From a bacterium (lineage in GTDB: Bacteria > Armatimonadota > Fimbriimonadia > Fimbriimonadales > JBAXQP01): DNA of 8,171 nt. Position 1 is the first letter of the stretch, and each line of letters starts with the position of its first letter. Under the pieces are notes generated by a model. The model did no database searches. It was given only the letters and a program-made list of their open reading frames with translations, and was not told where the DNA came from. A program made the position numbers and the translations under genes. The stretch spans positions 1-8,171 of the forward strand of contig JBAXQP010000118.1 of assembly GCA_037131655.1 (NCBI GenBank), given 5' to 3'. Below are positions 1-5,710 of this stretch, in pieces.

Positions 1-191
1 ATTCGTTTTTCGAGGGCAAAACCGGACAGATTTTTGGACTTTTTTCAATAATTGTTTGATTTGGGGTGGATTAGAGGTTTATGAAGGGAAGGAATAGGGG
101 AGGCCGAAAAGAGTAGTTTTGCACCGCGTCTGGCTAATAGTCAGTACGTCATACTCTCTCTATGCCTTCATAGAACCCCTATTTTGAACTT
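1..191. other. Left-edge non-coding region with crossed inverted repeats
   Basis: No gene can be supported here. Each plus-strand frame runs into a stop: TAA at 49-51, TGA at 57-59 and TAG at 95-97. At most the first 50-95 bases could be the 3' end of a gene starting outside the window. One frame reads as a short hydrophobic tail ending at 59, but this is too short to identify. The rest contains two perfect 8-bp complementary pairs in crossed order: TATGAAGG (80-87) with CCTTCATA (165-172), and AATAGGGG (93-100) with CCCCTATT (176-183). A terminator follows at once. This could be the body of a small structured RNA read on the plus strand, but no clear promoter was found. Confidence 0.4.
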
Positions 192-227
192 AAAAAGCCC
201 CCTCTGGTGATCGGAAGGGGCTTTTTT
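192..227. terminator. Bidirectional intrinsic terminator
   Basis: The sequence reads AAAAAGCCCCCT, a loop of about 12 nt, then AGGGGCTTTTTT. The G197-C201 arm pairs with G217-C221, and the flanking A192-A196 tract pairs with T222-T226. The GC core with a T-run on both strands can terminate transcription from either direction. From the right it would end the FliL-like gene, whose stop is about 90 bp away. From the left it would end whatever is transcribed from the window edge. Confidence 0.85.
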
Positions 228-264
228 AGTTCAATACTATATTAAGTGCTCGAAGATTTATGAT

Positions 265-286
265 AGCTCTGAATTGCATCAGAGCT
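265..286. repeat. Perfect 8-bp hairpin downstream of the FliL-like gene
   Basis: AGCTCTGA (265-272) and TCAGAGCT (279-286) are perfectly complementary around a 6-nt loop. The hairpin lies about 33 bp past the FliL-like stop codon in the direction of transcription. It has no T-run on either side, so it is more likely an mRNA 3'-end structure or a helper to the terminator at 192-227 than a terminator itself. Confidence 0.5.
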
Positions 287-318
287 GTAGATTTGAATGC
301 CATATACAGACTGGTGGG

Positions 319-861
319 TTACTGCATGGCGAAACCGGAGTAGAAAATCTCCAGCACCACCGGTTTAGCGTCTTTTTCGCCTCCGGAAAGCGTTTCATTG
401 ACTTTGGCTTTGATTTCCTCGGCAAGCTTCAGTTTGCCTTCGGTTGATCCTAATTCATCCATCGTAAGGTCTGAGGCAAGCATGATGACCACATTTCGAA
501 TTTCAGGCTCTTTCTCTTTCATCCCTTCGGCGTTTGTGCCTTCTAATAAACCAAGAGCGATGGTCATACGAAGGTAGTGTTCGTTCTTGAGGTTGAGTAG
601 AAACTCCTCTAAGACAAGGGATTCGCCCAATTTAGGTTTTTCTTCTACTTTATGGCCTGGCTTATTGGATTTCATTTTGACTACGCCTATACCCCCAATA
701 GCCAAAATCAGGACGAGGAAAATCAATATCTTGCCTTTGCCCTTGCCATTGCCTTTTTCCTTAACCTTTTTTTCTTTTTTCTTGCCCTTAGCGGCGCCCT
801 CTGCGAGGGGGGTAGCCTTACCATCTACGACGTTGAGCGGTTGTTTAGTCTCTTCGGCCAT
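319..861 (-). CDS. fliL: FliL-like flagellar basal-body-associated membrane protein
   Basis: This 180-residue protein has the FliL layout. The order is a short cytoplasmic N-terminus, a very Lys/Gly-rich stretch (residues 26-44), one transmembrane helix (about 45-63), and an extracytoplasmic domain. That domain has the family features: LEEFLLNL then HYLRMTIAL (85-103), PEIRNVVIMLASDLTMDEL (119-137) and a terminal F-x-x-F-A-M-Q, like the FliL ending F-T-x-F-V-x-Q. FliL family members sit around the flagellar motor next to the stator and affect torque or motility. I chose the ATG at 861 because AAGGGAG lies 9 nt upstream. A TTG at 870 would abut that site. No other flagellar gene is visible, and a terminator follows, so it is monocistronic here. 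The low-complexity Lys region is poorly conserved in the family. The FliL assignment is fairly safe. Its role could be flagellar or, as in some FliL-like proteins, something else at the membrane. Confidence 0.8.
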   Translation of the reverse strand: MAEETKQPLNVVDGKATPLAEGAAKGKKKEKKVKEKGNGKGKGKILIFLVLILAIGGIGVVKMKSNKPGHKVEEKPKLGESLVLEEFLLNLKNEHYLRMTIALGLLEGTNAEGMKEKEPEIRNVVIMLASDLTMDELGSTEGKLKLAEEIKAKVNETLSGGEKDAKPVVLEIFYSGFAMQ

Positions 862-870
862 CAGTTCCAA

Positions 871-877
871 CTCCCTT
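871..877 (-). promoter_or_regulatory. Ribosome binding site deciding the FliL-like start
   Basis: On the minus strand AAGGGAG lies 9 nt before the ATG at 861. An in-frame TTG at 870 directly touches this site with no spacing, so it is very unlikely to be the start. Confidence 0.7.
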
Positions 878-987
878 TATCCATCATTCATGTCGAAATT
901 GCCAATCCCTTGGCTTCTCGCCGATATGCCATGATGTGTTGTAGGTTCACTTACCGTTATAGGCAAGCAATCCTACTATCTTTGTTC

Positions 988-1015
988 CATATAATGTCGG
1001 GATTATATGACATTA
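988..1015. promoter_or_regulatory. Divergent promoter core with two overlapping dyads (operator candidate)
   Basis: CATATAAT (988-995) and ATTATATG (1002-1009) form a perfect 8-bp inverted repeat with a 6-nt centre. Overlapping it, TAATGTC (992-998) and GACATTA (1009-1015) form a perfect 7-bp inverted repeat with a 10-nt centre. A perfect TATAAT -10 hexamer lies on the plus strand at 990-995, facing sdhC. Another lies on the minus strand at 1002-1007, facing the FliL-like gene. Neither has a good -35 at 16-18 bp, which fits activator dependence or a site covered by a repressor. The site lies between two divergent genes and could control both. The regulator is unknown. Confidence 0.5.
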
Positions 1016-1040
1016 ATCGCCCACTATTAGTACTTTTCAC

Positions 1041-1069
1041 TCGTCAATCCGACTTTCAAGTGGTATAGT
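1041..1069 (+). promoter_or_regulatory. Proximal promoter candidate for the sdhCAB operon
   Basis: The -35 candidate TCGTCA (1041-1046, 4 of 6 to consensus) is followed by a 17-bp spacer. The -10 is TATAGT (1064-1069), preceded by TG one base upstream, giving an extended -10. Transcription would start near 1076 with a leader of about 23 nt to the sdhC ATG. It competes with the TATAAT at 990-995 as the operon start. Confidence 0.45.
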
Positions 1070-1088
1070 AAAAATACTGTAGGTGCGT

Positions 1089-1095
1089 AGGAGGT
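1089..1095 (+). promoter_or_regulatory. Strong Shine-Dalgarno of sdhC
   Basis: AGGAGGT ends 3 nt before the ATG at 1099. This is a near-perfect anti-16S match with slightly short spacing. It supports the chosen sdhC start and contrasts with the lack of any clear site before sdhA. Confidence 0.7.
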
Positions 1096-1098
1096 CTC

Positions 1099-1923
1099 AT
1101 GCCGGTTGATATCGTTCATCGAGAGGAAGAGACACAACCAAGCTCCCTCACTGATAGGCGCGACCGTTGGTGGATTGAACCAACGCTGGTTGTAATCGCC
1201 CTCGTCCTTTTTGTCTGCTACTCAACTTTTCGGGCCTTCGAGAACAATTTCTTCGAGACGCGCGATTTGATTGAAAAGGGCTTCAGCAACATAGCGCCGT
1301 TCTATATTTCGCCTTTTTATTCACCCTATATTCCATGGAAGCTGCCAATCGGAAGCTACACCCTCTCCCCGGCGCTTTATATTCTTGTCTTCCCATTGAG
1401 CTTTCGCCTGACATGCTACTATTGCCGTAAATCTTACTATCGGTCTTTCTTCATGGACCCACCCGCATGCTCGGTTCAGGAACCGGTTGCTCGAAAGAAT
1501 TATAAAGGCGAACGAGAATTTCCGTTTATCATGCAAAACCTACACCGTTTTGCACTCTATGCCGCGATTATCATCATTATCTTTTTAGTCAAAGACTTGT
1601 ATGAAGCCTTTTTCTATAAAGATGCCGCGGGTGTGACCCATTTTGGGATGGGCGTGGGGACGCTTTTATTCCTGATTGATGTGGTGCTGGTCAGCGCTTA
1701 TACGTTTTCATGTCATTCCCTTCGGCATCTGATCGGCGGTGCGGTGAACTGTTTCTCATGTTCGAGCGCCGCAAAAACCCGATACCTGCTGTGGAGGATC
1801 GTCAGCAAACTCAACGAGCGACATGCTCTTTGGTTCTGGACGAGTTTGCTCACAGTGGCATCATCTGATTTATACGTTCGATTTGTGTCGGCGGGCATTA
1901 TCCGCGATTTCCGGTTCTTCTAA
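1099..1923 (+). CDS. sdhC: Succinate dehydrogenase membrane anchor subunit, Sdh1 (Rieske-type) family
   Basis: This 274-residue protein has five predicted membrane helices (about 26-46, 86-106, 147-166, 184-204, 242-264). It matches the roughly 273-residue anchor of actinobacterial Sdh1 (as in Mycobacterium Rv0249c), not the short SdhC/SdhD pair of E. coli. Family signatures are FYISPFYSP (68-76), FRLTCYYCRKSYYR (102-115), DPPAC (120-124), FPFIMQNLHRF (141-151), YTFSCHSLRHLIGG (201-214), CFSC (218-221) and KLNERHALW (237-245). The M. smegmatis Sdh1 structure was reported to hold a membrane Rieske-type [2Fe-2S] cluster in this subunit. C106, C109, C205, H206 and H210 are candidate ligands here, though I cannot assign them exactly. 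The protein anchors SdhAB and passes electrons to quinone. It is the first gene of the operon. Its stop lies 8 nt before sdhA. Confidence 0.9.
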   Translation: MPVDIVHREEETQPSSLTDRRDRWWIEPTLVVIALVLFVCYSTFRAFENNFFETRDLIEKGFSNIAPFYISPFYSPYIPWKLPIGSYTLSPALYILVFPLSFRLTCYYCRKSYYRSFFMDPPACSVQEPVARKNYKGEREFPFIMQNLHRFALYAAIIIIIFLVKDLYEAFFYKDAAGVTHFGMGVGTLLFLIDVVLVSAYTFSCHSLRHLIGGAVNCFSCSSAAKTRYLLWRIVSKLNERHALWFWTSLLTVASSDLYVRFVSAGIIRDFRFF

Positions 1924-1931
1924 AAAAAGTC

Positions 1932-3725
1932 ATGGTAGATTACAAAACATTTGAATACGATATGCTGATTATAGGCGCCGGGGGCGCAGGACTGAGAGCG
2001 GCGATTGCCGGTCTCGAATCCGGCGCCAAAGTCGGCGTTGTGTGCAAGTCCCTTCTAGGGAAAGCTCATACGGTCATGGCTGAAGGCGGAGCTGCGGCTG
2101 CTATCGACGATATGCATGATGGCGACAACCCTGATGTCCATTTCGTAGACACCATGAGAGGTGGTGATTTCCTCAACAACTGGCGAACGGTCGATATCTT
2201 CGTAAAAGAAGCCCCCGATCGCATCTACGAATTGGAGCGATATGGAGCGCTTTTCGATCGCACACCTGAAGGTTTAATTTCACAACGACCCTTTGGGGGA
2301 CATCGTTATCGGCGCTTATGCCACGTCGGCGATAGGACAGGGCTGGAAATAATCAGAACGCTCCAAGAAAAGGCTGTCAGCCTGGGTTTAAATGTCCACA
2401 TGGAGTGCACCCTTACCAAGCTTCTCAAAGATGGCGACCGAGTTGTGGGGGCATTTGGATACGACAGGGTTAGCGGCGATTTCCTGTTGTTTAAAGCTAA
2501 AGCAGTTGTTATTGCTACCGGTGGTTGGGGGCGCATGTATAAAGTGACCTCCAACTCATGGGAGAGCACCAGTGACGGGGTGATGCTCGCTTTTGATGCC
2601 GGCGCTGAACTAATGGACATGGAAATGGTGCAATTCCATCCCACCGGAATGGTTTGGCCTCCAGGAATGCGTGGAATTCTCGTTACCGAGGGAGTTCGAG
2701 GGGAAGGCGGCATTCTGCGCAACAGTAAGGGTGAACGCTTCATGTTCAATCCGGAGTATATGCCGCCGGAAGCGAAAGGCATGTATGCTGAAACCCCCGA
2801 AGAGGCCGACCGATGGGTTCATGACAATAAAAATAACCGACGTCCGACTGATTTGATGAAACGTGATGTTGTCGCTAGAGCTATCTATAAGGAAGTCAGA
2901 GCCGGTAGAGGGACGGAGCACGGAGCTGTCTACCTCGATGTCACTCATCGCGGCGCAGACTATATCAAGAGCAAGCTCCCGAGCATGTATGAACAATTCC
3001 ATGCCCTCGGAGATGTGGACATAACCAAAGAGCCGATGGAGGTTTACCCGACGCCCCATTATGTGATGGGTGGAGTCAGGGTCGAGCCTGAGGAATGCTC
3101 AAGCACAGTTAAGGGACTTTTTGCTGCCGGTGAGGTTTCTGCCGGTCTACATGGAGCAAATCGTTTGGGTGGCAATTCCCTATCAGATATTTTGGTTTTT
3201 GGCAAACGCTCAGGCGAAGGCGCTGCAAAGTTTTCAAAAACGGTGGACTTTGGGGCAATCGATGCCTCAGTTATTGAAGAGGAAGCAAAATTACTATTGC
3301 GGCCGCTCGAAAACAACGGATTGGAAAACCCTTATACGATTACAAGCGAACTGCAAGATGCCATGCAGGTAGGCGCGATGATCGAAAAAAGAGCCGATGG
3401 GCTAGAAGCTTGCTTAGTGAAGATAAAAGAACTCCAAGCTAGGGCTCAGAATATCGGCGTTGAAGGAGATCGCGGTTACAATCCAGGCTGGCAAACCGCG
3501 CGTGATATTCAATTCGCTTTGAAGACATCCGAAATCATCGTGCTCTGCGCATTAATGCGTCAGGAAAGCCGAGGCGCCCAGTGGCGAAGCGATTTCCCCG
3601 ATAAAGACCCTGAATGGGGCAAAAAGAACTTAATCGCCAAGAAAGTAGACAGCGCATTAGAAATCACAACTCGCCCAGTCCAAGAAATGCCGGAACATCT
3701 GGCAAAGCTGTTTGAAGAAGGATAA
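1932..3725 (+). CDS. sdhA: Succinate dehydrogenase flavoprotein subunit
   Basis: The protein (597 residues) oxidises succinate to fumarate using covalently bound FAD. The Rossmann motif GAGGAG is at 15-20. H46 in AHTVMAEGG is the expected flavinylation histidine. Substrate and catalytic motifs follow: QFHPTG (234-239), TEGVRGEGG (252-260), RDVVARAI with R311 as likely proton donor, PTPHYVMGG with H376, and the FAD-binding AGEV (399-402) and HGANRLGGNSL (407-417) with R411. The C-terminal QESRGAQWRSDFP (544-556) closes the family fold. Length is normal for the shorter Sdh1-type SdhA. It faces the cytoplasm and binds SdhB. No clear Shine-Dalgarno precedes the ATG, and the gap to sdhC is 8 nt, so translation is probably coupled to sdhC. 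Fumarate reductase is the main alternative and cannot be excluded by sequence alone, but the anchor type favours succinate oxidation. Confidence 0.96.
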   Translation: MVDYKTFEYDMLIIGAGGAGLRAAIAGLESGAKVGVVCKSLLGKAHTVMAEGGAAAAIDDMHDGDNPDVHFVDTMRGGDFLNNWRTVDIFVKEAPDRIYELERYGALFDRTPEGLISQRPFGGHRYRRLCHVGDRTGLEIIRTLQEKAVSLGLNVHMECTLTKLLKDGDRVVGAFGYDRVSGDFLLFKAKAVVIATGGWGRMYKVTSNSWESTSDGVMLAFDAGAELMDMEMVQFHPTGMVWPPGMRGILVTEGVRGEGGILRNSKGERFMFNPEYMPPEAKGMYAETPEEADRWVHDNKNNRRPTDLMKRDVVARAIYKEVRAGRGTEHGAVYLDVTHRGADYIKSKLPSMYEQFHALGDVDITKEPMEVYPTPHYVMGGVRVEPEECSSTVKGLFAAGEVSAGLHGANRLGGNSLSDILVFGKRSGEGAAKFSKTVDFGAIDASVIEEEAKLLLRPLENNGLENPYTITSELQDAMQVGAMIEKRADGLEACLVKIKELQARAQNIGVEGDRGYNPGWQTARDIQFALKTSEIIVLCALMRQESRGAQWRSDFPDKDPEWGKKNLIAKKVDSALEITTRPVQEMPEHLAKLFEEG

Positions 3726-3745
3726 TGGGGGAACGTATTGCGTAT

Positions 3746-3925
3746 TGCGTAGTACGTATTCCGGAATTCGGGATAGGGGGCTTCGCCCCCTCCGTGCCGC
3801 AGCGTTAGCGAAGGCATGTCACCCTGAGCATAGTCGAAGGGTCTTCTGGAAGATTTCTCGACAAGCTCGGAATGACGTGGCTTAAAGCAAATACATATCC
3901 GGAAATACGCAATACGAACTACGCA
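3746..3925. repeat. MITE-like intergenic repeat between sdhA and sdhB
   Basis: TGCGTAGTACGTATT (3746-3760) and AATACGAACTACGCA (3911-3925) form a 15-bp inverted repeat with one mismatch. They bound about 180 bp with no gene. Both ends also carry TCCGGAA or a close variant just inside, and short CGTATTG/CAATACG units. Inside lie a GC hairpin (3775-3791) and a foldback that begins GTCACCCTGAGC and ends GCTCGGAATGAC (3818-3876). Similar foldback words are widespread as dispersed repeats in environmental genomes. Translated outward, both ends spell 'RNT-Y-A' peptides, which is an artefact of the repeat and not a gene. No transposase is encoded, so any mobility would be in trans. No target-site duplication was evident. 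Confidence 0.65.
3775..3791. repeat. GC hairpin inside the sdhA-sdhB gap
   Basis: AGGGGGC (3775-3781) and GCCCCCT (3785-3791) pair over a 3-nt TTC loop. The stem is very stable but no T-run follows. It is more likely a pause, mRNA-stability or partial attenuation element within the sdh transcript than a full terminator. Confidence 0.6.
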
Positions 3926-3933
3926 CTAGAAGA

Positions 3934-3938
3934 AGAGG
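3934..3938 (+). promoter_or_regulatory. Ribosome binding site deciding the sdhB start
   Basis: AGAGG (inside GAAGAGG) lies 5 nt before the ATG at 3944. It supports that start over an in-frame ATG at 3872, which lies within the dispersed repeat and would add 24 residues read from repeat sequence. Confidence 0.75.
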
Positions 3939-3943
3939 TTCGA

Positions 3944-4723
3944 ATGGATACAGTTACACTTCGGGTGTTTCGAGGTGACAGCAGCGGGGGGGAGATGAGG
4001 GATTATGCCGTATCCGTTTTGCCGGGTATGGTGGTGTTGGATGCGATACATCAAATCCAACAAACAAAAGACAGCACCCTCGCATGTCGTTGGAATTGCA
4101 AGGCGGCTAAATGCGGCTCTTGCAGCGCGGAAATTAACGGCAAGCCTGCTCTCATGTGCAAAACACGCCTCGATGAAGCGACGATTGATGGCGTTATAAC
4201 CGTTCGCCCGCTTTTTACCTTCCCCGAGATCAAAGATCTTGTCACGGATGTCTCTTGGAATTATCACATCTCAGAAAAAATTCCTCCGTTTACCCCAAAA
4301 CCGGATGCGCCTAAGCCGTTTATAATGCATCAGATGGATGTTATGCGTCAGCAGGAATATAGGAAATGCATCGAGTGCTTCTTATGCCAGGACGTCTGTC
4401 ATGTTCTGCGCGAGCATGAGCTAAAAGATAACTTTTATGGCCCGCGCCAAATTGTAAAGCTAGCTAACTACAACATGCATCCTTATGATAATCTGAAAAG
4501 GATGGATTTCATTCGCAACAACATGGGAATCGGCTATTGCAACATCACCAAGTGCTGCACGGACGTTTGCCCTGAGCATATTCGCATCACCGATAACGCG
4601 ATTATCCCGTTAAAGGAGAGAGTTGCAGATAAGTTCTTCGACCCGCTTCGAATGTTACTTGTTAAACTTAGAATCCTGAAAAATCCGGAAGCCGACCGAA
4701 GTCAGGATTCTTTACTCGGTTAA
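3944..4723 (+). CDS. sdhB: Succinate dehydrogenase iron-sulfur subunit
   Basis: This 259-residue protein wires electrons from the SdhA FAD to the membrane anchor. The N-terminal plant-ferredoxin domain binds [2Fe-2S] through C52, C57, C60 and C72 (NCKAAKCGSCSAEINGKPALMC region). An extra C48 precedes it. The C-terminal helical domain has C142, C145, C148 and C152, then C199, C205 and C209. By the E. coli spacing, C142/C145/C148/C209 hold [4Fe-4S] and C152/C199/C205 hold [3Fe-4S]. The ACRWNCK-x-x-KCGSC pattern matches the mycobacterial Sdh1 subunit. All ligand cysteines are present. Unlike sdhC-sdhA, it is separated from sdhA by 218 bp of repeat, so its translation cannot be coupled to sdhA. 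It has its own ribosome site. Its last codons form one arm of a hairpin, and the convergent GH130 gene ends 3 bp away. Confidence 0.96.
   Translation: MDTVTLRVFRGDSSGGEMRDYAVSVLPGMVVLDAIHQIQQTKDSTLACRWNCKAAKCGSCSAEINGKPALMCKTRLDEATIDGVITVRPLFTFPEIKDLVTDVSWNYHISEKIPPFTPKPDAPKPFIMHQMDVMRQQEYRKCIECFLCQDVCHVLREHELKDNFYGPRQIVKLANYNMHPYDNLKRMDFIRNNMGIGYCNITKCCTDVCPEHIRITDNAIIPLKERVADKFFDPLRMLLVKLRILKNPEADRSQDSLLG
4670..4711. terminator. Hairpin within the 3' end of sdhB, candidate terminator of convergent operons
   Basis: AGAATCCTGA (4670-4679) and TCAGGATTCT (4702-4711) are a perfect 10-bp inverted repeat with a 22-nt loop. On the plus strand the stem is followed only by TT then A, so the T-run is weak. 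It is the only strong foldback at a convergent junction where genes are 3 bp apart, and it would serve either strand. It lies inside coding sequence, before the sdhB stop at 4721-4723. Confidence 0.45.
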
Positions 4724-4726
4724 TTC

Positions 4727-5710
4727 CTACCACTCAGGAACCGCAACACTAGGCCGGCCATGTTCATGAAGCCATGCTAGGAGTTCCCGAATACTCCCTT
4801 GTGCCAATGCGACACAGGTATCAGCGCCGCCGTAGTAGATGTTGATTGTATCTTTATCGGGCATAACCGTATAACCACAAGGAAACACAACCCCGCCAAC
4901 ATCGCCGAACCATTCATAGGGTTTTTCAGGCCCAAAAATCCATGAATCGGAGCGAAGCAGGCAGTTCTCGATAGTCATTGATTCAAAAAGCGCTAAACCC
5001 ACTCGATAAAGTGAGCCGGAGGCTGTAGAGCGCACGCCATGATAAAGCATGAGCCAACCTTCTTCCGTTTCGATAAGAGGACAGCAAAGGCCGATTTTAT
5101 TGGCATCCCACCAAGCGCCTCGTCTAGCTTCAAGTATTAGCCTATGGCTGCCCCAGTGGCGCAGATCGGGTGAGAAAGATGCCCATACATGCGCGCCTAA
5201 TGGGGTTACTGGACGATGAATAAGCGCCCAGTTGTCACCGATTCGATGGGGTAAAAGTGTGGCATCTTTATCTTCCGGCGGCATAACCACTCCGTAGCGC
5301 TCGAAGCTGACAAAGTCTTTTGTGAGCGCTATTGATACGCCGGGGCCTCCCTTTGAAAAGGAGGTATAGACGACTGCGTATTGGTCAAGCTCAGGTACAT
5401 AAGTGATACGCGGGTCTTCAAGACCCCATATCTCTCCGGGGTTTCGTTCCGGGTCGGGAATTAGAGTTGGATGAGGGTCAATTTCCCAGTTGTCGATACC
5501 GTTTTTAGAACGAGCGGCGCACAAATGCGATAACCCTCGTCTGTCTTCAACGCGGCATAAGAGTAAAGTCGTCCCATCAGCTAGCAAAGTTGCTCCGGGA
5601 TTAAAAACCGTATTGACAGCGTATGGCCAATCCTCAGCCGTCAATAATGGATTGTGCACAAACCGTCGAAATAATGTTTGGTGATCGCTTTCGTATGCTT
5701 TGCTTCCCAT
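4727..5710 (-). CDS. GH130 family mannoside phosphorylase or mannosidase
   Basis: This 327-residue protein has the five-bladed beta-propeller family pattern: HNPLLT (19-24), PYAVNTVFNPGAT (29-41), WGLEDPRITY (95-104), KDATLLPHRIGDNWALIHRP (148-167), GWLMLYHGV (218-226) and YYGGADT (292-298). GH130 enzymes cleave beta-1,4- or beta-1,2-mannosides, usually with phosphate to give mannose 1-phosphate. D99 in EDPR is the expected general acid. R54, R101, H165 and R166 are candidate phosphate or sugar contacts. There is no signal peptide, so the enzyme is cytoplasmic. Where most members I recall have a Pro-rich G-x-x-P-P-I, this one has KIGLCCPLIET (205-215). Start at 5710 follows GGGGA at 6-nt spacing. 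An ATG at 5791 lacks such a site. The start lies 77 bp inside the upstream glycosyltransferase gene, so the two are co-transcribed and probably translationally coupled. Linkage specificity, and phosphorolysis versus hydrolysis, cannot be told from sequence. Confidence 0.9.
   Translation of the reverse strand: MGSKAYESDHQTLFRRFVHNPLLTAEDWPYAVNTVFNPGATLLADGTTLLLCRVEDRRGLSHLCAARSKNGIDNWEIDPHPTLIPDPERNPGEIWGLEDPRITYVPELDQYAVVYTSFSKGGPGVSIALTKDFVSFERYGVVMPPEDKDATLLPHRIGDNWALIHRPVTPLGAHVWASFSPDLRHWGSHRLILEARRGAWWDANKIGLCCPLIETEEGWLMLYHGVRSTASGSLYRVGLALFESMTIENCLLRSDSWIFGPEKPYEWFGDVGGVVFPCGYTVMPDKDTINIYYGGADTCVALAQGSIRELLAWLHEHGRPSVAVPEW

Noticed and set aside
920..927. GCCGATAT, resembling the -10 of a flagellar sigma-28 promoter
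   Set aside because: It lies on the plus strand, pointing away from the FliL-like gene, and there is no TAAA about 15 bp upstream.
652..1068. Plus-strand open frame across the FliL-like gene and promoter region
   Set aside because: It is antisense to the Lys-rich coding region, has no ribosome site or family motif, and runs through the divergent promoter.
2306..3059. Minus-strand open frames opposite sdhA
   Set aside because: They are shadows of a strongly conserved coding frame, with no start signals and no recognisable domain.
3560..3817. Minus-strand open frame ending inside the intergenic repeat
   Set aside because: Its N-terminal part is translated repeat sequence and the rest is antisense to the sdhA 3' end.
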